Notes: a model not told the origin generated them from the letters alone. Positions 16,520 to 25,204 are shown, counted from the first letter of the stretch. The stretch: 43,247 nt of DNA from UBA877 sp035506155 (GCA_035506155.1 DATJPX010000167.1:1-43247), one strand, 5' to 3'. Program-made: numbers and translations.

Positions 16520-17464
16520 TTAGTCCCGCAGGGCGCGCCCGGTCAGGGACAGGAAGACTGCCTCCAGGTTGGGTTCCTGGATGTCGACGGAGCGGATCTT
16601 GATGCCCAGTTCGTTGGCTTTGGTGATGACCGGCGCCATGATCTCCTCCGCCTCGGGGGCGATGACCGCCACGGTGTGGTCGGTGATGTCGGCCTTCAAG
16701 ACACTGCGGATCTTGCGGACGGCCACGGCCAGGGCCTCGCCGTTCTGGCTTTCGTCGATGTGCAGGATGAGCGTATCGTTCTCGCCCACCTGGCGGTTCA
16801 GCTCGGCCTGGCTGCCCAGGGCGATCAGCTCGCCGTGGTCGATGATCCCGACCCGGTCCGAAAGCTCCTCGGCCTCTTCCATATAGTGAGTGGTGTAGAG
16901 GACGGTCATCCCCTGTTGGTTGAGGGATTTGACCGAGTCCAGAATGGCCCGCCGGGACTGTGGATCGATGCCCACGGTGGGTTCGTCCATGAAGAGCACC
17001 CGGGGTTTGTGCAGCAGGCCGACGCCGATGTTGACGCGCCGCTTCATTCCTCCGGAATAGGTCTTGACCCGGTTTTTTGCCTTGTCGGTCAGACCGATTT
17101 GCTCGAGCACCTCATCGACGCGGGTCTTGAGGGACCTGCCCGACAGGCCGTACATCTGGCCCCAGAAGACCAGGTTCTCGCGGGCGCTCAGGTCATCGTA
17201 GAGGGCCAGCTCCTGCGGCACAACGCCGATCAGGTTGCGCACGGCCATGGGTTCTTTCGTGACCGAGTGTCCGCCGATGGTTGCGTCGCCTCCAGTGGGC
17301 GCGAACAGGGTGGAAAGCATGGAGATCGTGGTCGTCTTGCCGGCCCCGTTCGGACCGAGCAGGCTGAAGATCTCGCCTTCCTGGATCTGGAACGAAATCC
17401 CTTTGACGGCCGCAAATTCTCCGTAGCTCTTCTTAAGGTCCTTGACTTCGAGAATGGTATTCAT
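16520..17464 (-). CDS. ABC exporter ATP-binding subunit (DrrA/CcmA type)
   Basis: 314 residues with all NBD motifs: Walker A LLGPNGAGKTTT (36-46), Q-loop GVVPQELALYDDLSARENLVFWGQMYGL, signature YSGGMKRR (about 138), Walker B RVLFMDEPTVGIDP (about 157) and H-loop TTHYMEE. A C-terminal extension of about 90 residues ending FLSLTGRALRD is the DUF4162-like tail seen in DrrA-type ATPases. GGAGGAG precedes the ATG. It is followed by two ABC-2 permeases and preceded by a small membrane protein and a two-component system, a typical arrangement for antimicrobial or envelope-stress exporters. Confidence 0.94.
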   Translation of the reverse strand: MNTILEVKDLKKSYGEFAAVKGISFQIQEGEIFSLLGPNGAGKTTTISMLSTLFAPTGGDATIGGHSVTKEPMAVRNLIGVVPQELALYDDLSARENLVFWGQMYGLSGRSLKTRVDEVLEQIGLTDKAKNRVKTYSGGMKRRVNIGVGLLHKPRVLFMDEPTVGIDPQSRRAILDSVKSLNQQGMTVLYTTHYMEEAEELSDRVGIIDHGELIALGSQAELNRQVGENDTLILHIDESQNGEALAVAVRKIRSVLKADITDHTVAVIAPEAEEIMAPVITKANELGIKIRSVDIQEPNLEAVFLSLTGRALRD

Positions 17465-17573
17465 AGCTCCTCCAGAAACTTCTTGATGATTTGATGAACA
17501 AAGATCGACAGCCAGACAATGGTTTATAGGACATTCGGATTGGTCTGGATGCGGACCTCGTCGAATGGATTGA

Positions 17574-18089
17574 TTACTCGTTCTTCTTTGGTCGGCCGCG
17601 ATAGACCAGCAGGGTTCCGCCGATGACGATCAGGATGATCGCATAGACCACGTTGAGGTCCTCCAAGCGGATCATCCCGTTGGTTACGACGACGCTGCCG
17701 CCGATCAGGGCCATGATCCCGCCGGGGATGAGCGCCCACCATTGCAGGCAGGTGAACAGGCCGCTCAACAGGGCGATCAGGAACCAGCCAAAAGCGAAGC
17801 ACAGCAGGAAGATACCGCTCTGGTCGGCGGCCGGGAAGTGCCAGGGGCCTTCGGTGGCCAGAATGCCCAGGCCGATGCCGGTCAGGACGCCGCCCGGAAT
17901 GATCCATCCAGTCCGGCGTGAGTATGAGCCCCAGGCGAGCATTGCCAAGCCGAGCAGCAGGACGACATAATTGCCGATGTCCAACCAGGTTTGCAACAGC
18001 GTGCCAAGGCCCAACAAGATCAGAACGACGCCCACCGCGATGAGGTGGTTATGGCGGGTGTTGGTTTTATTTCCAGGTTCGTTTTGCAT
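17574..18089 (-). CDS. LiaI/LiaF-TM-like small membrane protein
   Basis: 171 residues with five or six hydrophobic stretches (LIAVGVVLILLGLGTLL, YVVLLLGLAMLAWGSY, WIIPGGVLTGIGLGILA, IFLLCFAFGWFLIALLSGLF, WWALIPGGIMALIGGSVVV, VVYAIILIVIGGTLLVY) and a short basic C-terminus (RGRPKKNE). The pattern resembles the membrane half of LiaF/DUF5668-type proteins that accompany LiaSR-like systems. The start at 18089 is preferred to an ATG at 18101 because GGAGG lies 6 nt upstream. It is the first gene after the response regulator and before the exporter, so it may be a sensor accessory or part of the response. The family assignment is tentative. Confidence 0.8.
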   Translation of the reverse strand: MQNEPGNKTNTRHNHLIAVGVVLILLGLGTLLQTWLDIGNYVVLLLGLAMLAWGSYSRRTGWIIPGGVLTGIGLGILATEGPWHFPAADQSGIFLLCFAFGWFLIALLSGLFTCLQWWALIPGGIMALIGGSVVVTNGMIRLEDLNVVYAIILIVIGGTLLVYRGRPKKNE

Positions 18090-18191
18090 GGCTGCCTCCA
18101 TTTTTTCTATGCGGCAAGGATACCCCGGGAGGCAAACGGCAGACAGTGCCGGTGGGTAGAACCCCGGCCATTCTTCGGGTAGATTTTTCGC

Positions 18192-18231
18192 GTGACTTTA
18201 GGGGGAAAAAGGGTGGTTCGCCTATGACTTT
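18192..18231. promoter_or_regulatory. Paired TGACTTT half-sites upstream of exporter operon
   Basis: GTGACTTT (18192-18199) and ATGACTTT (18224-18231) are direct repeats 32 bp apart (three helical turns) in the gap between the regulator gene and the exporter operon. NarL-family regulators of this kind often bind TGACTTT-type half-sites. No clear -35/-10 could be fixed. Confidence 0.4.
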
Positions 18232-18300
18232 GGATAGAGGCCGGGATTCCCCGCAGACGGCCGAGGAATAGAAGAAAGCATCCCTGTTTGGGGGAGGCTT

Positions 18301-18972
18301 TCAGGAGATCAAGCGGAGTTCCTGGCCTTTCAGGACTGCCTGGGTGCGGTCGCGCACCCCCAGCTTGTCGATCAGGTTGGAGACATGGTTCTTGACTGTC
18401 CCTTCGGTGATGACCAGTTGTTCGGCAATTTCACGGTTCGAGAGGCCGTGGGCGAGCGCCTGGAGCACCTGCTGCTCCCGTTCGGTCAGCGGCGCCGGCA
18501 GGCTGCCCGTCGCGGCGGCGGCACCCGGGACGGATGGCGCGCGGGCCGAGGCGAGCCGGGAAAACTCGGCCAGCACCTTTCGGGTCAGGCGCGGCTCGAT
18601 CAGGGCTTCGCCGGCAGCCACCTTGCGGACCGCCGCGGCCATGTCCTCGCTGCTGATATCTTTCAAGAGGTAACCGTGCGCCCCGGCTTTCAACCCTTCG
18701 AAGACGGTCTCGTCGTCCTCGAAGGTGGTCAGGATGATGACTTTGACATCCGGGAAGCGCTGGGTGATCTCACGCGTGGCAGCCACCCCATCCATCCCGG
18801 GCATGCGCACGTCCATCAGGACCACGTCAGGGCGAAGCTGCTCTACCTGGCGAAGCGCTTCCGCTCCGTCGGCCGCCTGGCCGATCACCTGGATGTCGGT
18901 TTCGATCTCCAGGAGCAGGCGAATGCCCTGGCGGATGAGGGTCTGGTCATCGGCCAGCAGGACTTTGATCAT
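18301..18972 (-). CDS. NarL/LuxR-type response regulator
   Basis: 223 residues. The receiver domain (1-120) has the acidic pair Asp8-Asp9, phospho-acceptor Asp54 (VVLMDVRMPGMDG), the switch Thr in IILTTFEDD, and Lys in HGYLLKDISSEDM. An Ala/Pro linker leads to a LuxR-type HTH (about 155-215, PLTEREQQVLQALAHGLSNREIAEQLVITEGTVKNHVSNLIDKLGVRDRTQAV). It overlaps the sensor kinase gene by 26 bp, so the two are a cognate pair. The adjacent exporter operon is its obvious target, possibly through the TGACTTT repeats at 18192-18231. Confidence 0.95.
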   Translation of the reverse strand: MIKVLLADDQTLIRQGIRLLLEIETDIQVIGQAADGAEALRQVEQLRPDVVLMDVRMPGMDGVAATREITQRFPDVKVIILTTFEDDETVFEGLKAGAHGYLLKDISSEDMAAAVRKVAAGEALIEPRLTRKVLAEFSRLASARAPSVPGAAAATGSLPAPLTEREQQVLQALAHGLSNREIAEQLVITEGTVKNHVSNLIDKLGVRDRTQAVLKGQELRLIS

Positions 18973-20227
18973 GGGTGACCTCCTGCAAAGGGATCGTCAC
19001 ATCGACCTGGAAACCACCGTGTGAATCGGGTCCGCAGCAGAACTTCCCTCCGAGCTGATCCACCCGCTCCTGCAGCCCCTTCAGCCCGTAGCCGGGTTGC
19101 TCGTCGGAGGGCCGGTCGGGTTGTCGTCCGTCGTCGCTTACGATCAAACGGATCGCCTCGGGCGTATATTCCAGCTTCACTTGGATGTGCTTGACATCCT
19201 GGCCATGTTTCTGGACGTTCGTCAGGCTTTCCTGCACGGTCCGGAAGAGGGTCTGGCCCGCAAAAGCTGACAACTCGACCGGTGTCCCGATGACCTCGAA
19301 ATTCGCCTGCAGGCCGGTGTGTTCGCTGAAATCGTGAACCAGGTTTGCGAGCATCTCCGGCAGCGGCTGGCTCTCGGCGGGCAATTGACGCATCACGCCC
19401 ACGCTGCGGCGGACTTCCTCGAGCGCCGCCTGGGCTTCCGCGCGGGATGTCCGGATGGCTTCCGCGGCGGCCTGTGGATTGCGCTCCACCAACTTGTCGG
19501 CGGCCTGGAGCTGGATGCTCAGGACGGTCAGGTGATGGCCCAGCCCGTCGTGAATGTCGCGCGCCAGGCGCATGCGTTCTTCGGCGATCGCCAGTTCTTT
19601 TTCTTTCTGCTGGGCGGTTTTCAGCTCAATGTTGGCGGCTTGGAGGTCTTTCAAAAGGTTTTCCGCTCGCCGGGTCGCCTGGGAAGACCGCTCTTCAAGC
19701 AAAACGAATACCAGCACAAAAATAATTCCGGTCAGAAATTCCGCCGCGGTCTGGATCAGCCCGGCATTCGATTCACCGTAGAATTTGATGATCACCAGGG
19801 CAATGCCTAGTGAGATGGCAGAGTAAATGGTCCCCTTTGGCCAGACTTCGAACATGCTGGCGAATTGGGCGGTTTGCATAAACAACAGATACACCACTTC
19901 GCTGCGCCCGGTGAACGCAAACGCTGCCAGGATCAGCAAGTTGGTACCAATATTGAAGGCCCAGAGAAAAAAGAGTTTGTTGCGATGGAAAAATAGCTGC
20001 TTGTGGGATTGGAACCACAGGATATTCATTACCAGCAGTACCCCTAATGTAAGCACCGTGCCGTAGAACCGCCAATCGAGCTTGTCCCCGGTTGGGTATT
20101 CGAGGATAAAGATCACCAGCACGGAAAAGATCATGAAGTAACTGATCCAGTGCAGGATCTTCTCGCCTTCCGTGTTCTTCTTGAACCATTTTGCCAGTCT
20201 TGCAAAATCCGAGGATGCCGTGTTCAT
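18947..20227 (-). CDS. HisKA_3 sensor histidine kinase (LiaS/DesK-like)
   Basis: 426 residues. About six membrane helices lie in residues 25-178, with almost no extracytoplasmic domain, so sensing is probably within the membrane. A short coiled linker leads to the HisKA_3 domain with phospho-acceptor His226 (ERMRLARDIHDGLGHHLTVLSIQLQAA). A HATPase_c domain follows (TVQESLTNVQKHGQ N-box, LIVSDDGRQPD, GYGLKGLQERVDQLGG). It lacks a Shine-Dalgarno; TATAAT sits 7 nt upstream of the ATG, suggesting a leaderless message. It overlaps and precedes the response regulator gene. Confidence 0.94.
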   Translation of the reverse strand: MNTASSDFARLAKWFKKNTEGEKILHWISYFMIFSVLVIFILEYPTGDKLDWRFYGTVLTLGVLLVMNILWFQSHKQLFFHRNKLFFLWAFNIGTNLLILAAFAFTGRSEVVYLLFMQTAQFASMFEVWPKGTIYSAISLGIALVIIKFYGESNAGLIQTAAEFLTGIIFVLVFVLLEERSSQATRRAENLLKDLQAANIELKTAQQKEKELAIAEERMRLARDIHDGLGHHLTVLSIQLQAADKLVERNPQAAAEAIRTSRAEAQAALEEVRRSVGVMRQLPAESQPLPEMLANLVHDFSEHTGLQANFEVIGTPVELSAFAGQTLFRTVQESLTNVQKHGQDVKHIQVKLEYTPEAIRLIVSDDGRQPDRPSDEQPGYGLKGLQERVDQLGGKFCCGPDSHGGFQVDVTIPLQEVTHDQSPAGR

Positions 20228-20234
20228 GATCTTG

Positions 20235-20240
20235 ATTATA
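20235..20240 (-). promoter_or_regulatory. -10 box for leaderless sensor kinase mRNA
   Basis: TATAAT (minus strand 20240-20235) is followed by 7 nt and then the ATG at 20227. No ribosome binding site is present. A good -35 is not visible. Confidence 0.55.
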
Positions 20241-20300
20241 CAATCCTTCTTCGTCAGACGATCCGGCGAGGCGAGTGCAGCCGTTGAAAAACTGCCGGAC

Positions 20301-21203
20301 CTAACGGCCGGTGCGATGGCTGTCGACCAGCCTCACCAACCGCGAGGCGATACTCTCCACATAGATATCCGGGACGCCGTCCGCGGCCCTCGATTGAAGC
20401 CGCAGGTCTACCGGGTCGTTGACGTAATCCACTGCTAGGAACTGGCCGGTTTCCGTAAGGGCGATCTCGGTGGAAAACAGGTGCAGGCGGCAGATCTGGG
20501 CGATGCGCGCTGGGACCTCGTACAGGCTGCGAAAACCGAAGCGGGCGCGTTCCTCGGCGGTGACCCGCCGGTAGACGTGCGTGTGCTGGTCCCACCAGCA
20601 GGCGTAGACGGCTCCGCTGCAGACCAGGATGCGGAACCAGGCCGGGCGTCCCTCCAGGAGGCGCGGCTTGACGTGGGCCTGGAGGAGATATTTTTCGTCC
20701 GGATATTGCTGGCGAGCCGCCAGCACCTGATCCCAGCTGGAGGCTTCCAGGATGACGCCATCCCCGCCGCCCTCGCAGGCCGGCTTGATGGCGAAGCTGC
20801 CCCCAAGCGGCTGGAGGTCGTGCGGGTGCAGGTGCGGGTGTTTGGAATGCGGCGACAGGATGATGGTGTAGGGCGTGTACAGGCCGTGGCTGATGAATTC
20901 CAGGTGCATGGTGGCTTTGTCCCATGACCAGCTGGTCTGTTTTTGCGGGTTGATGCAAAATTTCCTGTGCCGGGTGGACCAATCCACCAGCGGCTGGAAG
21001 TTCGGGTCGGACTCGGAAGCGCGATCGAAAAGGACGTCGAAGCTGATTTCCCCGTTTTCCAGCCCAGCCATCGCCTGCCCAAAGGTCTGAGAGGTGATCT
21101 GCAGAAGCGAAATCCCGCGTGCCGTACAACCGGCGTCGATCAAGCGGACGAAGTCGGCATCGTACTCCCAGTTCCAGGCCAGGCACAGGTCGTAGTGCGA
21201 CAT
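20301..21203 (-). CDS. ATP-grasp domain protein of unknown substrate
   Basis: 300 residues. The N-terminal part (1-110) is a pre-ATP-grasp-like Rossmann segment (YDLCLAWNWEYDADFVRLIDAGCTARGISLLQIT). The ATP-grasp core shows GGSFAIKPACEGGGDGVILE (adenine/phosphate-binding region), YLLQAHVKPRLLEGRPAWFRILVCSGAVYACWWD, and a metal-binding end ALTETGQFLAVDYVNDPVDLR with the Asp and Asn expected for Mg2+. Family members ligate a carboxylate to an amine or thiol via an acyl phosphate, as in RimK or glutathione synthases; the substrate here is unknown. Its promoter is nearly ideal and it appears to be leaderless and monocistronic, with LacI upstream and the sensor kinase downstream on the same strand. 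Confidence 0.8.
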   Translation of the reverse strand: MSHYDLCLAWNWEYDADFVRLIDAGCTARGISLLQITSQTFGQAMAGLENGEISFDVLFDRASESDPNFQPLVDWSTRHRKFCINPQKQTSWSWDKATMHLEFISHGLYTPYTIILSPHSKHPHLHPHDLQPLGGSFAIKPACEGGGDGVILEASSWDQVLAARQQYPDEKYLLQAHVKPRLLEGRPAWFRILVCSGAVYACWWDQHTHVYRRVTAEERARFGFRSLYEVPARIAQICRLHLFSTEIALTETGQFLAVDYVNDPVDLRLQSRAADGVPDIYVESIASRLVRLVDSHRTGR

Positions 21204-21210
21204 CTATGGC

Positions 21211-21239
21211 ATTATAGAGGTGTTGGGATGAAGAGTCAA
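21211..21239 (-). promoter_or_regulatory. Consensus promoter for leaderless ATP-grasp mRNA
   Basis: On the minus strand: TTGACT (21239-21234), 17-bp spacer, TATAAT (21216-21211), then 7 nt (GCCATAG) to the ATG at 21203. The start codon falls at the predicted transcription start, and there is no Shine-Dalgarno. Confidence 0.75.
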
Positions 21240-21300
21240 CGCAAAAACCCTCCGCGGGTCGCGTAGGCCGGGGAAGTTCAGGGTGGGATCAAATGTCCGC

Positions 21301-22350
21301 TCAGGGCAGGTTCAACAGGCTGGAGGATTGGTAATCGCATCCGCACGACCGGCGCAAGACCAACTCCGTCGGCAGGAGGATTTTTTCCTTGATGGGCTCC
21401 CCCTGGAATATTTTCGACAGTTGTTCGGCGGCAGTGTACCCCACTTTTTCGGTCGGCGCCTGGACGGTGGTCAGAGGCGGGTTGAGAAATCGTGAAAGGC
21501 GAAAGTCGTCGAAGCCGGCCACGGAGACGTCTTCGGGCACCCGGACGCCGGCCTCCCGCAGGGCGGTCAGGATGCCCACTGCGGCATCGTCGTTGCCGGT
21601 GAATACCCCATCGAAATCCCGGTTCCCGGCGGCCAGATATTCCTGCATCGTCCGGTAAGCCACTTTATGTTCGAATTCGCCGCACAGGATCAGGCGTTCG
21701 TCGATCGGCAGTCCGTGGGCGGCCAGGGATTTGCGGTAGCCCAGCTCACGCCAGTGGGAGTCTTCCTGATCGGGCATGCCGCGGAAGAACAGGATCCGTT
21801 TCCTGCCGTGCACATCGATGAGGTGATCGATGAGCTTTTGGGTCGAGGCCTTGTTTTCCACGACGACGCACGGGATTCTCAGGTTGGGGGGCGGGGTGCG
21901 GTAAAGGAGGACGATCGGGAAACGGAATTTGCACAGGTCAGCCAATTGCTCATCCGACAGGCCATTGGCGAAAACCAGGGTGCCGTCCGTGTTATGCGGG
22001 CCGATGGGGGAAGGGTCCTTTTGTTCCTGGCTTCCCGGTTTCGCCACTGCCACCAGCAGGTTGTAGTTGTTTTCGGTCGTCACGGAGAAAACCCCATTGA
22101 CCAGCGGGGCGAAGAAGTCGTTCATGACGTTCGTGATCACCAGGCCGACGGCGCGGGTACGCTCGGTAGCCAGCTGGCGGGCGATGACATGGGGCGTGTA
22201 ATTCAGATCCAGCATCACCTGGGAGATCCGCTCACCCACTTCCTGTGAGACGGGCCCGCTGTTGTTCATGTAGCGGCTGACGGTGGCTACTGAAACCCCG
22301 GCATACTTGGCGATGTCGCGAATGGTCAGGGAAGTCGATTTGCGAGTCAT
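21301..22350 (-). CDS. LacI/GalR family transcriptional regulator
   Basis: 349 residues. The N-terminal HTH (about 8-60, LTIRDIAKYAGVSVATVSRYMNNSGPVSQEVGERISQVMLDLNYTPHVIARQLAT) includes the hinge helix. A periplasmic-binding-protein-like effector domain follows (AVGLVITNVMNDFFAPLVNGVFSVTTENNYNLLVAVAK...GVFTGNDDAAVGILTALREAGVRVPEDVSVAGFDDFRLSRFLNPPLTTV). It ends in a short Cys-containing tail (RSCGCDY). LacI proteins usually sense a sugar or nucleoside, but no sugar genes are adjacent, so its regulon is not apparent; it may regulate itself via the dyad at 22419-22429. Confidence 0.94.
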   Translation of the reverse strand: MTRKSTSLTIRDIAKYAGVSVATVSRYMNNSGPVSQEVGERISQVMLDLNYTPHVIARQLATERTRAVGLVITNVMNDFFAPLVNGVFSVTTENNYNLLVAVAKPGSQEQKDPSPIGPHNTDGTLVFANGLSDEQLADLCKFRFPIVLLYRTPPPNLRIPCVVVENKASTQKLIDHLIDVHGRKRILFFRGMPDQEDSHWRELGYRKSLAAHGLPIDERLILCGEFEHKVAYRTMQEYLAAGNRDFDGVFTGNDDAAVGILTALREAGVRVPEDVSVAGFDDFRLSRFLNPPLTTVQAPTEKVGYTAAEQLSKIFQGEPIKEKILLPTELVLRRSCGCDYQSSSLLNLP

Positions 22351-22406
22351 ATTCGAACGGACCAGGTTGGCTTGGATGCCATGGGCAATACGATCCTTAC
22401 CAAATC

Positions 22407-22429
22407 ATTATATAGCATATTCGCCGAAT
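22407..22429 (-). promoter_or_regulatory. -10 box and dyad upstream of LacI gene
   Basis: TATAAT (minus strand 22412-22407) lies 56 nt before the LacI start. The perfect dyad ATTCG-C-CGAAT (22419-22429) falls in the -35/-10 spacer and could be an autoregulatory operator. The -35 does not match consensus. Confidence 0.4.
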
Positions 22430-22495
22430 GCGATTCTGACCCTCCTGTCACCCCGTCCCTGTTTCGCAGGTCTGTTCTCCAGATAAGGAATGGGT

Positions 22496-25204
22496 TCAGC
22501 CGGTGTTCTTCAGTCCGGCCGCGATCCCATTGATCGTCAGGATGACCACCTCCCGCAGGGCCTGCGCCTCTGCGCCTTCCTGGTCGGACAGGCGGCGCAG
22601 GCGGCCCAGCATCTCCACCTGGATGTAGTTCAACGGATCCACATAGGGATTGCGCAGCTGGACAGCCGTCTGGGTGACCGGCTCGAGTTCCATTAAAGCC
22701 TTGTGCCCGCTGATCGCCAGGATCGCGCTGCAGGTGCGTTCGTACTCTTCACGAATGACGGCGAACATACGGGCAGCCAGCTTCTTATCCGAGACGAGAT
22801 CGACGTACAGGGCGGCAATCTCCATATCTGCTTTCAGAAGCGAAGCTTCCGTATTGTCCAACAGGGTCTTGAAGAATGGCCAGCCAGCGTACATGTCCCG
22901 CAGCAATTCCTGGTCCGGAAAGGCGGACAGGCCGCTGCCCAGGCTGTACCAGCCCGGCAGGTTGAAGCGGCTCTGCATCCAGGAGAAGACCCATGGGATG
23001 GCGCGGATCTGGTCGAGCGTGCCGGTGCGGGCGCGGGCTGCCGGCCGGGAACCCAGGTGGAGGCGTTTGATCTCGTCGATCGGGGTGACTTCTTGCCAGA
23101 AGGAGAGGAAGCCGGGCGTCTCGTGGACAAGCTGCCGGTAAGCCTGCTGGCCGGCCGCCGCCATCTGGTCGATGGCCTGGCGCCAGCCCGCAGGGATGTC
23201 TGCCGCCTCCCCGGCCGTCGGCGCCGAAGCCAGCAACACGGCGTGCACGATCTGTTCCAGGTGCCGGTGGGCCAGCTCGGGATTGGAGTAGCGCGAGGCG
23301 ATCACTTCGCCCTGTTCGGTCAGGCGAAAACGCCCGTCGATGCTCCCGGCCGGCTGGGCCCGGATGGCCCGGTTGGCCGGGCCGCCGCCGCGTGCCACGG
23401 TTCCGCCCCGCCCGTGGAAGATGGTCAGGCGGATGGCGTGCTCGCGGGCGACCCGGCTGATCCCTTCCTGGGCCTGGTAGAGCGCCCAATTGGCCATCAG
23501 GTAGCCGCCGTCCTTGTTGCTGTCGGAATAGCCGATCATGACCATCTGCTCGTCCCGGCAGGTGGCCAGGTGGGCGCGGTAGATCGGCGAGCTGAAAAGC
23601 GCCTCCAGCATATCCGCGGCCGAATACAGGTCCTGGATCGATTCGAAGAGCGGCGTGATCGGTAGACCGTCCGCACAGCCGACCCACCGCGCCAGCAGTT
23701 GAACGGCCAGCACGTCGGCGACGGAATGGGTCATCGAGATGACGAACGCCCCGAGCATCTCGAAACCGTATACCTCGCAAACCCGACCGATCAACTGGAA
23801 AAGCGCCCAGGTTTCGGCCGTGGCAGCGGAAAAATCAGGATGGGCGGGAAACTCCGGGCGGGGTTGGCCCAGCAGGCGGGTCAGCAAGGCAATCCGTTCC
23901 GGTTCGGGCAGCCGTTCGAAATCCGCGGCGATGCCCAGGGTTCGCAGGACCTCGGCCAGGGCGGCATTCAGCCGGACCGAATCCTCGCGCAAGTCCAGGC
24001 GGACGGCGCGCAGGCCAAAGATTTGCAACTGCCGGCGGATGGTCTGGAGCTCGATCCGGGCGAGCTCGGGCGGCAGGGTGTTGGCGATGATCTCGATGGG
24101 CCGCTGCAGATCCTCGATGTGGATGCGCGCCTCGTGAGGCTCCCGGCTGAGCAGGTGGGCCTTCATGTTATCGCTGGAGGCGTGCGCCAGGTCGGCGGCC
24201 AGCAGGGCCAGCGCCAGCCGGTAGGGCTCGTCGGAATATCGACCTTCGATGAAGACAGCATGGGGCGGGAAGGGGCGCCGGCTTTCGATCCAGTCGGCCA
24301 GCTTGGCGGATGGCAGGTAGCGGCGCGAGCTGATGCTCAAGCGGCGGGACAGCTCCTGCAGGGTGCGGCGGTGGCTCTCGATAGCCAGGCCGCGGTGCAG
24401 ATGCAGGGTCTCGGCGGTCACCTCGCTGGTCACGTTGGGGTTCCCGTCCCGGTCGCCGCCGATCCAGGACCCCAGGCTCAACCAGGCCCGGCCGGTCCGC
24501 ACGCCGGGGTAGTGGCGTTCCAGGGCCTGGTCGAGGTCGTCGTAGATAACTGGCAGGGTGTTCCAGAAGACGGACTCGACGAAATACATCCCGGTGCGGA
24601 CCTCATCGCTGGCGGCCGGCGTGACCGTGCGGGCGCGTTCGGTCAGCCACAGCATGGAAATTTCACCGTGTAGGGCGGCTTGGATCTCATCCAGCTCGCG
24701 CCGGGGAAGCTGATTCGGACTAAGCTGGCGCAGCAGGTCGGAGATGCGCTGGAGCTTGGAGAGGACCGTCCGCCGGCGGGCTTCGGTGGGGTGGGCGGTT
24801 AGTACCAGTTCGATCGACAGGTCGTCGAGCAGGGTTTGGAGTTGCGCAGGTGACACCCCCCGGGCTTTCAAGAGGGCGATGGCTTCCCCGACCGATTCGC
24901 TGTCCGGCTCCGGGTATTTTTCGTCGAGGCGCTGGCGGAGCCGGTGGACGCGCTGGTTTTCCTCCGCCAGATTGACCAGGTCGAAGTAGGTGGCAAAAGC
25001 GGCCGCCACGGCCCGGGCTTCGTCGGCCGGCAGGGCGGAGACTTCCTTTTTCAGCTTCCTGGCTGCCCCGCGATCCCCGCTGCGCCGGGCCTTGGCCTCC
25101 GCCCGGATGCGCTCCTCCGTGGCGAAGATGGCCGGCGATTCCAGCTCCGACAGGATGGCCCCGAGTTGGTCGCCGAGCAGGTGGATGATCTGGGAGAGGT
25201 CCAT
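22496..25204 (-). CDS. ppc: Phosphoenolpyruvate carboxylase
   Basis: 902 residues, normal length. It carboxylates PEP with bicarbonate to oxaloacetate, an anaplerotic step. Key motifs are present: VLTAHPTEARRR with catalytic His138, GSWIGGDRDGNPNVT, MIGYSDSNKDGGYLMANW, FHGRGGTVARGGGP with the second catalytic His, and RAIPWVFSWMQSRFNLPGWYSLG. The C-terminus is the conserved ...GIAAGLKNTG. The start at 25204 agrees with the usual N-terminus, though no strong Shine-Dalgarno is present. It stands alone between the LacI gene (145 bp away) and a divergent YcxB-like gene. Confidence 0.97.
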   Translation of the reverse strand: MDLSQIIHLLGDQLGAILSELESPAIFATEERIRAEAKARRSGDRGAARKLKKEVSALPADEARAVAAAFATYFDLVNLAEENQRVHRLRQRLDEKYPEPDSESVGEAIALLKARGVSPAQLQTLLDDLSIELVLTAHPTEARRRTVLSKLQRISDLLRQLSPNQLPRRELDEIQAALHGEISMLWLTERARTVTPAASDEVRTGMYFVESVFWNTLPVIYDDLDQALERHYPGVRTGRAWLSLGSWIGGDRDGNPNVTSEVTAETLHLHRGLAIESHRRTLQELSRRLSISSRRYLPSAKLADWIESRRPFPPHAVFIEGRYSDEPYRLALALLAADLAHASSDNMKAHLLSREPHEARIHIEDLQRPIEIIANTLPPELARIELQTIRRQLQIFGLRAVRLDLREDSVRLNAALAEVLRTLGIAADFERLPEPERIALLTRLLGQPRPEFPAHPDFSAATAETWALFQLIGRVCEVYGFEMLGAFVISMTHSVADVLAVQLLARWVGCADGLPITPLFESIQDLYSAADMLEALFSSPIYRAHLATCRDEQMVMIGYSDSNKDGGYLMANWALYQAQEGISRVAREHAIRLTIFHGRGGTVARGGGPANRAIRAQPAGSIDGRFRLTEQGEVIASRYSNPELAHRHLEQIVHAVLLASAPTAGEAADIPAGWRQAIDQMAAAGQQAYRQLVHETPGFLSFWQEVTPIDEIKRLHLGSRPAARARTGTLDQIRAIPWVFSWMQSRFNLPGWYSLGSGLSAFPDQELLRDMYAGWPFFKTLLDNTEASLLKADMEIAALYVDLVSDKKLAARMFAVIREEYERTCSAILAISGHKALMELEPVTQTAVQLRNPYVDPLNYIQVEMLGRLRRLSDQEGAEAQALREVVILTINGIAAGLKNTG

